64,000 nucleotides of DNA from Magnaporthiopsis rhizophila (GCA_003049465.1 PYSS01000067.1:151110-215109); one strand, 5' to 3'. Shown: positions 34,634-46,702, numbered from the stretch's first letter. Numbers and translations: made by a program. The notes: generated by a model not told the origin, from the letters alone.

Positions 34634-35106
34634 TTTGGCTTGGCGTCCGTGCCGCCAGGATTTGCCGGATCACCACGCTCTCAACCGTCTTTCTCTCCAC
34701 CGCTCATCGCCATCGCCGCCCACTTTTTAGCGCAAAAGAATGACGCCTTTCGCAACTACATCAGAGCGCGGCCTCGATCATTTGGGGCAAGCGCACAGTA
34801 TAATGCCGCAAAGAAGCCCCGTGATCGGCGCCCGCTGCTCAACAAGGCAGGTGTGGTTTCGAACACCGCTCCGGGCTTCCAATTTGGGGAGGATTAGGTC
34901 GACCCGCCAAGCCAGCGGCATATGATGGATGGAACCCTCCCGGCCAGACCAACACGTGCCCCCAGCCCCAATCCCTAGTGCCCATTCGGCACCGATCTCG
35001 GAGAAAGCATGTCTCCGGAGAATCGCGATTATGTCCGATCCAGCGAGGACGCCGACATACGAGGCTGCTGCCCGTCGCTCAGCCTCGGCATGGTGCAGGC
35101 TTAAGG

Positions 35107-35115
35107 TTATCAGAT
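35107..35115 (-). promoter_or_regulatory. GATA-factor site ATCTGATAA on the minus strand
   Basis: Third exact site, read as TTATCAGAT on the plus strand, 1.2 kb upstream of the synthetase ATG. With the other two it makes three sites in one shared promoter. Confidence 0.65.
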
Positions 35116-36326
35116 CCGCCATCCCTGGCGGCTGAACGGGCTAGCAAGCGCCACGCCATTCTAGATCGTTTTCATCTCTTGTTTCTTCTTCGACTTTTCA
35201 CCGTTTGCCCCACACCCCAATGGATATCATCCACATTCGCTACTGACTTCCTTGTTTGGCCGCGGCAAAAGAAGCGCAGTATCTCTACCCCCTGGCAACA
35301 CACTCTTCGATAGCGTGTCATAATCGATCAGCATCGCGATCACCAAGCGAGGCGAACGTGCAAGAAGAGGCGTCGTAGGTACCTACCACCTATCGGTGCT
35401 CATACGTTCAGAGTCGGCTCAGCCATCTTGCCCCTATCATCCACACCACCTAAACCCCTACCCGCAACCATAACTGCCATGGATGCAACCTGACGCAACC
35501 TCGCCCCCTCCTTTCTGGTAAATGCCGCATCCTCCGTGCCAGTCACTAACTGTCCCCCAGCACAATCTCCGATGTACGGGCCACCACACCTCCGATCAAC
35601 GTAACGCCGTGGCGGGTCTGATTCCATCCTCACTGACAGCAGCGAGTGACGGCCTGCCAAACTTGGAGAGCAGGGTATCAGCGAAGCACCAGTGTTAGGC
35701 CTAGCTCGACTCATTGGCAACTGCATTTTACCATGTTGGCGCCCGTTGACAGGACCTCCGCTTCCTGGCTCAAAGGCCCCTTGGGGCTGCGATCCGTTCC
35801 TCACCCCCACCTCCAACGCGTCGGTCGTAACTCAAGGATGCGTCAAGACATGGGCTCAGGGGAGCGCGACGAATCTATGCAATGGTGGTAAAGCGTCCCC
35901 ACCTTCGTTTAGACCAGGAAAGCACCTCTTATCCACACAGTCCATGCTAAGAGAGCCACTAATTTCAGAGGCTGGACAGTTCCATTTTCGTTTTCCCGCA
36001 TACCACCCTAAATGGCGTCGTATCCCGGCGTATATCTTGATCCAGGGTTGTGCCAACAATATCCAGCCCATCCCACACCTTTCCCTCGCGTCTCACGTTT
36101 CTGTCCGAACTCAACAGGACATCTCCTTCCACCATCCCCATCAGTTTGAAAGACCGCCCCGAATCTATCACCTCACCGCAGCATCTGCTCCACCTCGACA
36201 CACTCCTGCAGCGGCCGGTGCGTCACACCCCAATTGCAAGGGTGAAACAGATCTATTCCATCCATCGTTTGCAAACATCTATTGGTAGACCACAGGATCT
36301 TGCGTCTGCATACGACGCATGCCGCC

Positions 36327-39300
36327 ATGCAGTTATCGTCTGCAAGACTGGGGGCGCCGTCCAGTGGGCTGCAGACCCCTGAAGGTCGGAACCACAAGCC
36401 CTGTCCTGCTGCTCGACGAGACTTCCCTACCGACATCTCTACCAAGTCAATACATTTTGATCTGCGAGATGCGGGTGACCTCCCATTAGATGGCGGCCCC
36501 TCTCGTATACCCCTCAGTGCCGCACTTCTGGCATGGCGGCTTCTTATCGCCAGATCGGGCGAGGAAGATGCCGTTGATGCCATTGCCATCAGTCGACGGC
36601 CCACCCAACCTGCAGTGTTCCCGCCCTCTGCTCTGTGGGCCCCAACATTCCAAGTCACCATCTCCAAGCCATCACTAGCTGCCAATCATCCTCTGGCCAA
36701 GGTGTGCGGAGAAATAACCAGATGCCTGGAACAGCCCCTGCAACAGTCGGATGGTCGGCTTGGGACCGAAGTCGGCATAGAAAGTACCCTCTGCTTCTCG
36801 CACGGGTCTACGTCAGAGCACGTGGCACAGCGTCGCAACGGGAAGGTATTTGGGGCCCAGGCAACTGTTATTACCACTCCTGTGAGGTCGCCCCATCCAC
36901 GCATACACACGCGTAGCACCCTTGGGCCTTTGACGCCTGCCACTCCTGCCAGAAAGGTTCGGCTGACCAGCGTTCTGTATCGCTACGCTGAGAATAGTGG
37001 AGGGTATGTTTGCAACTGACCGCAGCCGGGGACGAGCTGCGCATAGACATGCAGTGGCAGTCAAGCTACATGACCGAGACCCGCGCAGGACAGGGTCTAT
37101 ATCTCTTCAAGACCTACCTGGCGGCTATACTGGAACAGTCAAGGATATCTGCAGGTGATTCCAAAGCCCAGCAGGCGCCACCCAAGACCGTGTGGGACTT
37201 GATCGGCCCTTCAGCGGAGGATCTCAGCCAGATCTGGACGTGGAACGCGAATGTTCCGCTCACGTTCAGTCGTTGCATCCACGACCTCATCTCAGACCGG
37301 TGCGTCGTGACTCCGGACAAGGTCGCTGTGGAAGCCTGGGATGGCACCTTCACCTACCGCGAGGTCGACGCGCTCAGCACCATTCTCGCCCGCCAGCTAC
37401 GCTCGTCTGCCGGAGTTCGCGTCGGTGACATCGTGGTCCTGGCGTTTGAGAAGTCGCGCTGGACCACTCCCGCCTTGCTCGGCGTGCTCAAGGCTGGCGC
37501 CGCCTTTTGCCTCACGGACCCGTCTCAGCCCGAGGCCCGGCTGCGAAATATCGTGGCGCAGACCCGCGCGCGTGCCGTCGTGTCCTCGGAGCTGCAGGTG
37601 GGCCTCGCGACCCGCATATCTCAGGATGCCAACAAGGACAATGGAGGCAAGCCAGCCAAGGTCCTCGTCGCCTCGGACGCCACGCTACTCGAGCACGCTG
37701 GCTGGGGCGTTGGCGCTTCAGCGATCTTCCTACCCATAGTGCCGCCCTCGAGCCCCATGTACGTGATCTTCACCTCTGGCAGCACCGGCGTGCCCAAAGG
37801 CGTCGTGTGCAGCCATGCCAACTTCGTCTCGGGTGCAGTCCCGCGCGCCGAGGCCGTCGGCTACAGGAGCTCCAGTCGCGTCTTCGAGTTTGCGAGCTAT
37901 GCCTTCGATGTCAGCATCGACTGTATGCTGTGCACGCTCATGGTAGGCGGCACCGTCTGTGTCCCCAGCGAGGCCGGGCGTGTCGACGACCTCGGCGCCG
38001 CCATCCTGGCCAGCGGTGCAAACATGGCCCACATGACGCCCAGCGTCGCACGCGTGCTGTCGGACCCGGAGCGCGTCATGCGCGCCCTCGATGTTCTCGG
38101 CCTGGGCGGCGAGGCGGTCAGCGCCGGCGACGCCGCGGACTGGAGCAAGCTGACCAAGGTCATCATTGCGTATGGGCCCAGCGAGTGTACCGTCGGCTGC
38201 ACCATTAACGACGAGGTGAGTGCGGCGAATACGACGATCGGCAAGGGCAAGGGTGCCGCCACCTGGATCGTGGACCCGGAGGACCACGACAGGCTGATGC
38301 CGGTGGGATCTGTCGGCGAGCTGCTCGTCGAGGGCCCGGTTGTCGGGCTAGGCTATCTCGGACAGCCGGATAAGACTGCTGGAGTCTTCATCCGCGATCC
38401 GACGTGGCTTGTCAAGGGCCACCCAGGCAAAGCGCCAGGTCGCAAGGGGCTGCTTTACAAGACGGGCGATCTTGTCAAGTACGACCCGAACGGCTTCATC
38501 GTGTTCGTCGGCCGGAAGGACCAGCAGGTCAAGCTTCGAGGCCAGCGCGTCGAACTGTCCGAGATCGAGCACCATCTCATGGGCAAGCTTCCCCACGGCG
38601 TCAAAGTCGCTGCCGAAGTCATCAAACCCAGCGGGGCCGACCCGACACTTGTCGCTTTTGTCAGCGAACCGCCCCCGCCAAGCTCTTCCAAGCTTGATGG
38701 GACAGCCAAGAAGAGTCCGCCAGACGATACGGTCAGGTTCTCTCCGGACCTGGCTCCGATCCTGGCTGATATGGACAGCCTACTCGGCGAGGAACTCCCC
38801 CGCTACATGCTGCCCACAGCGTACATACCGCTGAGGGACATGCCAACGCTGCCATCGGCAAAGACTGATCGCAAGAAGCTTCGGGCGCTTGGAAACGCCA
38901 TGTCCCGAGAGGAAATTGCGAAGCTGCGACTCGCGTATGCGGCATCTACAAAGCCCACAACGGAAATGGAGAAGGCGCTCCTAGGCTTATGGAGAAGGAC
39001 CCTCAACACAGCTCTAGAGATCGGTGTCGAGGACAGCTTCTTCGGTGTTGGAGGAGACTCCCTCCGGGCAATGAAGCTGGTGTCCGCTGCGAGGGCGGAA
39101 GGGATTATCCTCACGGTTGCTGACGTCTTTAAACACCACACCCTTAAAGCTATGGCGGGCGTAGCGGTCATTAGCGAGGACAGCACCACGTCTGGAGCTG
39201 CCGACATTGCTCCATTCTCCCTGCTTGGACCGAATTGGGCACCCGAGGCCGCACGCAAGGACGTGGCGGCGCTCTGTGAAGGTATCGACGAGTGCATGAT

Positions 39301-42300
39301 AGAGGACATCTACCCCTGCACGCCTCTCCAAGAGGGGCTCATGGCGCTTTCGGCCAAGTTCCAGGACTCTTACGTCGCGCAGCGCGTCTTGCATCTCGGC
39401 AACGCCGCAGAGGCCAAGCGCCTACAGGACGCGTTCGAGTCCGCGTGTCAGGACTGCGCGATCATGCGCACCCGCATCGTGCAAGTGCCACGCCGCGGTC
39501 TGCAGCAGGTCATCGTCGGAGAACGCTCAATCCGGTGGCGCTCCGGCAAGACGGTCGAGGAATACCTAGAGGCGGATCGTGCCGAGAAGATGGACCTTGG
39601 CAAGCCTCTCGTCCGCTACGGGCTGATGCATCACGACGATGGTACGGCTGCCTTTATCCTTACCATGCACCACGCCCTGTACGACGGCTGGTCGATGCCG
39701 CTTGTCATCGACAGGATCAACCGCGCGTATGATGGCAAGAGGACTGAGCGGCCCGCCGAGTTCAAGCACTTTATCAACTTCCTTGCCGGCATCGACAAGG
39801 AGGCGTGCGAGGCATACTGGCGCCAGCGGCTAAACGGCGCAACAGGGCTGCAGTTCCCGCCGCTCCCTCACGAGGGCTACACGACGCAGGCAGACTCCCT
39901 CCTCGAGCTTCAGATCCAGGTGCCGGCGCGCGAGAACTCCCAATCATCCATATCATCCTCGACCGCAGCGATCACCATGGCCACCATCGTCCGCGGCGCC
40001 TGGGCCCTCGTGGCCTCGCAGTACGCCGGGGGCGCTGACGACGTCGTCTTCGGGGAGACGTTGACCGGGCGCAACGCGCCAGTCGCAGGGGCCGACCTGA
40101 TCGAGGGCCCAATGATCACCACGGTACCCGTCCGCGTCCGCATCGACAAGCACGCCACCGCAGCCAAGTACCTCACCGCGATCCAGGACGAAGGGGTGCG
40201 GCAGATGGAGTACGAGCACACGGGTTTGCAGCACATCCGCAGGGTCAGCCCGGACGCACTCGAGGCGTGCGAGCTGCGGACGGGCTTGGTGCTGCACCCG
40301 GCGGCCGGGGAGGAGGAGGAGTCTAGACCCGGATCCTCGCCGTACCCCGCCGACAGGCTTGTGCCAGCCAACGACGCCGAGGCGGCGCGCGAGGCGCTCA
40401 AGTTCAACACCTACGCTCTCATGTTGGTCTGCTCGCTCGCCGCCGACGGCTTCCTCGTCATGGCTAGCTTTGACTCAAACACCGTGGACAAGAACACGAT
40501 GGAACGTGTGCTGCAGCGGCTGGATCGCTGCACTGCAGAACTGTACCGTGGGCTTGAGAATGGGATGCAGGTTGCGGAGATCCTGGCATCTGTCGGCTTC
40601 GGCAATGTCGATGAAGAGTTTGACGAGCTGCTGAGACTGAGCAAGAGCAACACAGACGGCTCGGGATTCGACTGGTCGGAGCATATCTGGCTGGTCGACC
40701 CGCAGGACAGCCAGCGCCTTGTTCCAAAGGGTGCGGTGGGCGAGATCCTTGTCGACAGTTCTGTACAGCTGAGTCTGCCATCGGCCCAAATTCCGGACTG
40801 GTATGCGAAAATCTCGTCGGAGCAGCCCGAAAGAGAGGTTCACCTGCACGCTACAGGGCAACTTGCTCGATGCGATGGCGAGGGCAAGTTGGTCGTTCTT
40901 GCTCGCAAGGAGAACAGAACTGCAGCAGCGAGGCCAGACAGCAACAAGGCCACGGAGCAACAATCTAGCAGCACCACACCAGCGGCCCTTTCGTCCAAGG
41001 AAGCCAGTATCCGTGAACTGTGGGCACGCATCCTACACATGGACGCGGCAAGCATCGGCCGGGAGGACAGCTTCTTCCGGCTCGGCGGCGACTCGATCGG
41101 GGCCATGAAGCTGGTGTCGGAAGCCCGCACCGCAGGTCTGAAGCTCACTGTGGCCCAGATATTCAAGGCCAAGACCCTTGCAGCCGTGACCGAGAGCGCT
41201 GAAGAGCTGCCGACATCGGTTGCTTCGGCCTTGGGCATGACAAATGGCTCAGAAGCTGCGACTCCAGCCCACATTCCCTTTTCTATCCTGGAAGTGTCCA
41301 GCGTCAGCGAATTTCTCAAAGAGCAGATCCAACCTCGCCTCGCCAACAAGGACTGGAAGATTGAAGACGTGCTTCCGACGCGCCCACTGCAGGCGATTGC
41401 TTTCAAAGGGAGCACCGACAAGCCGCGCTTCTCAATCCGTTACGAGGCCCTGTACTTTGACGACAACACAGGGCTAGACAAGGCCCGCCTGGTCCGGAGC
41501 TGCCAGGAGCTGGTCCACCGCAACGAGATCCTGCGCACCGTCTTCGTCAGTGACGAGCAGGGGACTTGCTACGGCGTGGTCCTGCAGAACCTCGTGGCCG
41601 AGGTCGAAGAGCACGCCCTTCCTCAAGACAGGCCCGACGTCCAAGGGTTTGTGCACGAGCTCTGCAACAGCGACATTGAAGGAAACATCTCCGAAGGCTC
41701 CGCTTTTGTCAAGTTCTTCCTCGTCGAGACGGGTTCCGATGTGGCCGCAGCAGCCGCCTCCTCAGGCGTGGGGGCGTTGGTGATGCGCATCTCGCACGCG
41801 CAGTACGACGAGATCTGCCTCCCCCTGCTCCTCCGCCAGCTCGCGGCGCTGTACAGGGACGGCACCTACGACGACGACGCGGCAGACGCGGCCATATCGC
41901 TGGTGCCCTTCTCGAGCTTCGTGCACCACACCCTGCGCGTGGCCAACCCGGCCAGCACCGGCTACTGGGCCGACCTGCTCGCCGGCTCCCCGCCCCCGAC
42001 CGTGCTTCGCCCGGGACGGGCCGACGTTCCCGAGTCGGGCCGTGCCCACTTCGCCGTGCAGCGCACGGCCGACATCTCGGCCGTCGCGACCACGTCGCCG
42101 GGCGTCACGCTCGCCACGTTCCCAACCACGGCGTGGGCGCTCTGCCTCGCGCGCCGGACGGGGCGGCACGACGTCCTCTTTGGTGAGGTTGTCTCGGGCC
42201 GCAGCGGCGGCGGCGCTGACCGGGTGGCTGGCCCTTGCTGGCAGTACGTGCCGTTCCGCGTGCGCTTCTCGCCCGACGCGACGCCGACGGGAGCGGCGCT

Positions 42301-42673
42301 GTTGGAGCTCGTGCAGACGCAGCACGCGGCCGGGTCGGCGCACGAGGGCATGGCGCTGTCCGAGATGGTGGCCGAGGCGGGCTGGGACTGGTTCGACACG
42401 GTGGTGCACCAGGACGTGGAGCACGTCGAGGACCTCGGGTTCGGAGCGGAAGGAATGGGGCTGGCGGCCAGGACCGAGACTATCTATCCGCATCAGGAGC
42501 CGCTGCGCGAGTGGAAGGTGCAGGCCTTTGTAACCGACGGCGGCAGGAAGTTGACCATGGAGATCGTGACGTTTGAGGCCTGGCGTGAGGATGCGGTGCA
42601 GCTTTTGGATGAGCTTATGGCGTGTCTTGAGGAGCTGGTATCTAGGCCGGGTGATCCGCTTGTGCGTTTTTGA
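36327..42673 (+). CDS. NPS6: NPS6/SidD-type extracellular siderophore nonribosomal peptide synthetase (A-T-C-dA-T-C)
   Basis: Proposed exons 36327-36845 and 36998-42673 give 2064 residues. The second exon is firm; the first is inferred from its condensation-like sequence (SAALLAWRLLIARSGEEDAV), and both the ATG and the intron are tentative. Order by approximate residue: N-terminal partial condensation-like region (1-220); adenylation domain with YVIFTSGSTGVPKG (428), FASYAFDVSID, AYGPSECTV, YKTGDLV and a PSAKTDRKKL lysine motif; thiolation FFGVGGDSL (854); condensation MHHALYDG (1064); a degenerate adenylation remnant of about 100 residues (HIWLVDPQDSQRLVPKGAVGE, about 1400); thiolation FFRLGGDSI (1531); terminal condensation with SHAQYDE (1772). 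A-T-C-dA-T-C is the hallmark of NPS6/SidD enzymes, which join and cyclise acyl-hydroxyornithine units into fusarinine- or coprogen-type extracellular siderophores. The divergent ABC transporter and three iron-GATA sites support this. The symbol is by orthology of architecture. Confidence 0.9.
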
Positions 42674-43070
42674 GGATGATGTGGTCATTGGGCTTTGGGG
42701 AGTAGAAATACGTTTGCTTTGGTCTTGAAATTCAGCCGCTTCTTGCTCTACGTGGTGTTCCCTCGCCGCCGTCACCCACCAAGGCTCCGATGTTTATGAG
42801 AGTGTTGCCGCCAATCATTCACTGCCTTGACTGCTAGCGTGGGCGCTGACACTGATTTGCCCAACGGGACGGGACGCCTTGGGCGCCGTCGTCTGGTATT
42901 CTCTTTTCTACACATTATGTCGTCCCCGGCTTCTTCCCCTCCATCTTTTTTACTGCCCTTTATCGAAGGTTCCCATTCGCACCCGACCGAAAATTCATCG
43001 CCCAACCGGCGGCAGGCGCCATGGGATGGTGGCGCTACTATCCCGGCACTCGTTTCGACCAGGCTAGATC

Positions 43071-44100
43071 TAGTCCACCAAGACCATCAACGGCGTCGTA
43101 TCAGTAGTGCAAGACGGGCCAGAAAAGCTACGCCACCCGCAGACGGAATCTTCCGTCTCTTCCGACCTCCCCAGAACCATCAGAGCGAGCTCATCCATCG
43201 CGGCGTCTACTGGAGTGACCAATGAATGTCACGACGATGTCGGCCAGATCAAGAAATTGCCTCCGGCAAAGACCTTTCGGTAGTCAATGGCCAAGTCGCC
43301 GTCGTTGTATCTTTTATCGCCGTCGGGGGAAGTCCACGACCCTCTCGCCGAGCTCGGCTCGGCCGCCGACAGGGATTGCAGCACGCCTAGATTTGTCGAC
43401 CCGACCGACAATCACGCCCCAAAGACTCGCTCGACAAAGACACTCGACATCAATCCGCGCTTTGCCTCAGAAATCACACTCGTCGCCGACGCACTGCCAC
43501 TTCAAAAGAGCACGCACAACACAATTTGACCAGCATGATTCCCAGAAGGCCATCACCACCGACCTCACATCAATCAGGCCAAGCGGCAGGTAACCACAGC
43601 AGGCCGTTTTCCACATCATGCTGCATTTTCCACGTTCGCCCTTCAGCAAACACAGCCGCAACCAGCTACGGCTTGGCACCTCGCTCAGGAATATCCAGGC
43701 GCCGATAGCGTGACTGATCTCAATGCTCGCCGCCATAACCGTCCGAGTTCCATGTGCCTCCGATGGTGCAGAGGACCGAAACCAGGCAGATTGCGAGCTC
43801 CTTGCCACGACTAAACGCCTGACCCAGCTATACCAAGAAAAGAGCAGGCTGATCTCGGGCGAAGGTACCTCGTCGGAATCGAGAATACCTCGATCGCGTT
43901 CCGTCTGCGGCAGGGACAGCCTCAACGGTAGCCCTGCACAAGGGGTCCGGAAATTGATATAGAGGAGTTGATCTCTCTGGCTCTCAACGACTACCAGCGA
44001 CAGACTACACTCAGATATCTCACCTTCCTGACCTACGTCCCGACTCCAGGGGTGGGATACTCACCAAGGTCTCCGTCGTGCAGGCTCTTGGAAACCTTAT
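43071..44100 (+). pseudogene. Possible degenerate coding frame (relic), unidentified
   Basis: A single plus-strand frame runs for about 340 codons with few stops: TAG at 43281, TGA at 43527 and 43536, TAA at 43806, and later TAGs. Between the stops, codons look used (GEVHDPLAELGSAADRDC; LISLALNDYQRQTTLRYLTF). Each stop could arise by one C-to-T or G-to-A change from CAG, CGA or CAA, as RIP would cause, but that is conjecture. The other frames here are also partly open, so chance remains possible. I recognise no family. Confidence 0.25.
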
Positions 44101-45063
44101 AGAAGCTTGAACCTTCCCGGCTCCGCTTGACTTCGGAGCCTTTTCTGATAAAGTCAGCCGTGACGGCTTGGATACTCTATTTTCCTGGCTCTTCCCATCA
44201 CGAGGAACATGGGGGATAGAGGCGGAGGTCTAGCTGACGCTTCCTTGCTTTGAATATGTGCGCGCTTGTCGTGTCGAGCAAGATCCCAACTCACGTCATG
44301 GCTTTCCAAGTACGTCTGTGCCTAATAACTCCAGCATCAGGATTGCAAGTTCCTTCTTCAATATGGATCAGGCCAGCTTGCTCGTATTATAATTGTCGAT
44401 TTTAAAAACCCCGCGGCTAGAATCTTGGCTGAAGATGGACTCCTAGCCGCGCTTTGCATTCCATCCCCTCTCTTTTTCTTTCCCAGGACATTCATTGCCA
44501 TAATGCAGGATCGCCCTGTGGTTCTATTTCTCTGCTTTCAATAAAACATATTTTGGTACCTGCATCTTCGGTCCGCCTAAAGACGAAGGCACCAGGGTCC
44601 ACCCTGTCGCAGAGCTTCCCAAGTGACGTGGTTACAGTAGCAGTGAACTGGCATACCCTGCTCAAACGAATAGTTCCGAGCGTGAAAGCGCATCTGGTAA
44701 GCATAACACCCAATCTTTGCTACGTTTCACCAACCTTAACTCTATTTCTCTTGAGCAGGGTCCGGGGATCTTCGACAACGAACCGCCCACCTCGGGTTTT
44801 TCCGCACTGCTCTATACCAGCCAACCCCAGCATCTGTCTAGAGGATCACAAAAAATCACATGTGATTATGGATCCGGTGCCGTGTCGATTACTTCCTGCA
44901 GAGCTGAAATTTCGGCTAATTGGTCTGATCGGACGACGTGACGAAACTAATGGCGCTGCCTACCTAAACAGCCCTGATCACCCAACATCTACACTGCACT
45001 TGACGATATCTTTTTATACTTTTTTCTTTATACGTGATTAGACGTCTAGTTCGCAGCCCCAAA

Positions 45064-45182
45064 AGCCGACGCCAGGAGCTTCCATCTTCTAGCCGACGCC
45101 AGGAGCTTCCATCTTCTAGCCGACGCCAGGAGCTTCCATCTTCTAGCCGACGCCAGGAGCTTCCATCTTCTAGCCGACGCCA
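45064..45182. repeat. 27-bp minisatellite, about 4.4 copies
   Basis: Four identical 27-bp units begin at 45064, 45091, 45118 and 45145, with an 11-bp partial copy from 45172. The unit starts AGCCGACGCCAGGAG and ends CATCTTCT. As 27 is a multiple of three and the unit has no stop, both strands stay open through it, giving chance 9-residue peptide repeats. It lies in gene-poor DNA. Confidence 0.95.
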
Positions 45183-45964
45183 CGACACATTTTACCGTTA
45201 TAAACGGCCGCCGCCACATGGACGGGCAGACCGGTCTCGGGTGCTGTGTTTCCCCGAAGGGACGCCATATTGCCGAGGCCGTTGATGGGACGCCGACCTA
45301 GTGCCGATAGCTGGGTTTTTGGGGTAGTGGTCCAAGCGGAAAACCAGGACCGAAAACGAAATGGCACAGGGGCGTTTTGACAATATTCTCCGGAATACCG
45401 TACCGTACCTATGCAAATATCAGCCGCAGATGACCGAGTCTGGGAGGCTGGACGCCAGAACCACCAGCCCAGCCCGTGCGTGCACGACGAGAGATAGATT
45501 GATTGATTGCCGGCAGAGAGACAGACAAGCGCTTGAAGCTTATCAGGCGCTAGGAGGTCCGTGGCGCCGTGGCTCCCTTTACCGGTCTGGCGGCTTGTTG
45601 GCGGGGAAATCACGCCACCACCAGACACGCGCTGTGGGCTGACATGGCCCGGCGCCGGCGCGACTCGGCTCCAGGCACGGCATATCAAAAAAAGAAAAAA
45701 AAAAAAAGTGCCCGTCATCCAGGTGGGTAGTCTGATCGCGACGTTTGGCAGCTCAAAGAATCCTTCCGGGGGGAGCGGCCCGGGGCAGGTTGAACCAAAT
45801 AAAAACACGGACCAGTGGCAGCGCACTGTGCAATTTGTATGGGAGGTTTCGCGTAATTCTTTGGTCAACGTGCGCAGACACAGACTCTTTGGCGCACCCG
45901 TCCCCGTACCTAGGCGGCACAAGCCGGACGTGACTCGTCGTTTCAGCCGCAACGGTTAGCTGCG

Positions 45965-45992
45965 TTTTTTTTTTTTTTTTTTTTTTTTTTTT
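45965..45992. repeat. Poly(T) run of 28
   Basis: Uninterrupted T28 in intergenic DNA, just upstream of a T/G-rich stretch. No element ends were recognised. Confidence 0.9.
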
Positions 45993-46702
45993 GTAGCGAG
46001 GAACCGTTAGGTGTATGTATGTACCAGGCTTGTCGTTGTCCGCGCTATATTGGTGTTGGCGTTAGCGCGCTGTCTGTCTGTTTTTTGTATGAACGGGTTT
46101 GGGGAGGTCTGTGTAAAATGCATTATCCTGTCAAATGTCGCAAAACCACATTGGGTCCGATGCCCCATGAACAAAGCAGGGCTTCACGGATCTCGCTAGC
46201 CCAGTTCGCGATCCTCTTCCGGGACTAGTGCTGCAGACTCGTTTTGAAGTCATTAAAAGGCACGCACGGACGGGCATCGACTCCGTCCGGCTCGGGACTT
46301 GATGTGACTGCTCACGCGCACGGGCTTCAACCTGACCAATCACAAGCGCTGGCATGACAAGCGCAGACGGCCCTACTGCAGTGGATCGGCAGTGACCCTG
46401 CAGATGTCATTTTCTCCCCCACTTCCAGTCTTTGCAAGCCGGTACCGCCTCTCGCCCGTCTGTTGCTGGAAAAGGATGAAGGATGTGTTTCTCCTCCATA
46501 GAGGTAAGTGATAGATAGGTAGCCTGGATCCGAAAGGGGTCCAGATCAATCTCCAACAGCCACCCCTGACCGGGACGTTAACAAGGGCCTTGACAACCTT
46601 GACGCCACAGGGGGAAATAATCGGTGCGCTTGTAGACTAGCACCTGGACAAGCGTGATGCTAACCCCTTTCCACTTTTCCTGCCCCGGATTCGCGAGCGG
46701 AT

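Larger units (their letters stand above)
34000..36326. promoter_or_regulatory. Shared divergent promoter region of the transporter and siderophore synthetase genes
   Basis: A 2.3 kb gap between two divergent starts (33999 minus, 36327 plus). It carries three exact ATCWGATAA sites, listed separately, and I saw no other copy of that 9-mer while reading the window. The frames across it show no domains. A further upstream exon of the synthetase cannot be excluded in the right-hand part, so the synthetase leader may begin earlier. A GTAGGTACCTAC palindrome lies near 35377. Confidence 0.6.

Noticed and set aside
44964..45285. Repeat-peptide gene over the 27-bp minisatellite
   Set aside because: Both strands are open merely because the unit length is a multiple of three without stops; no start context, codon bias or domain supports a gene.
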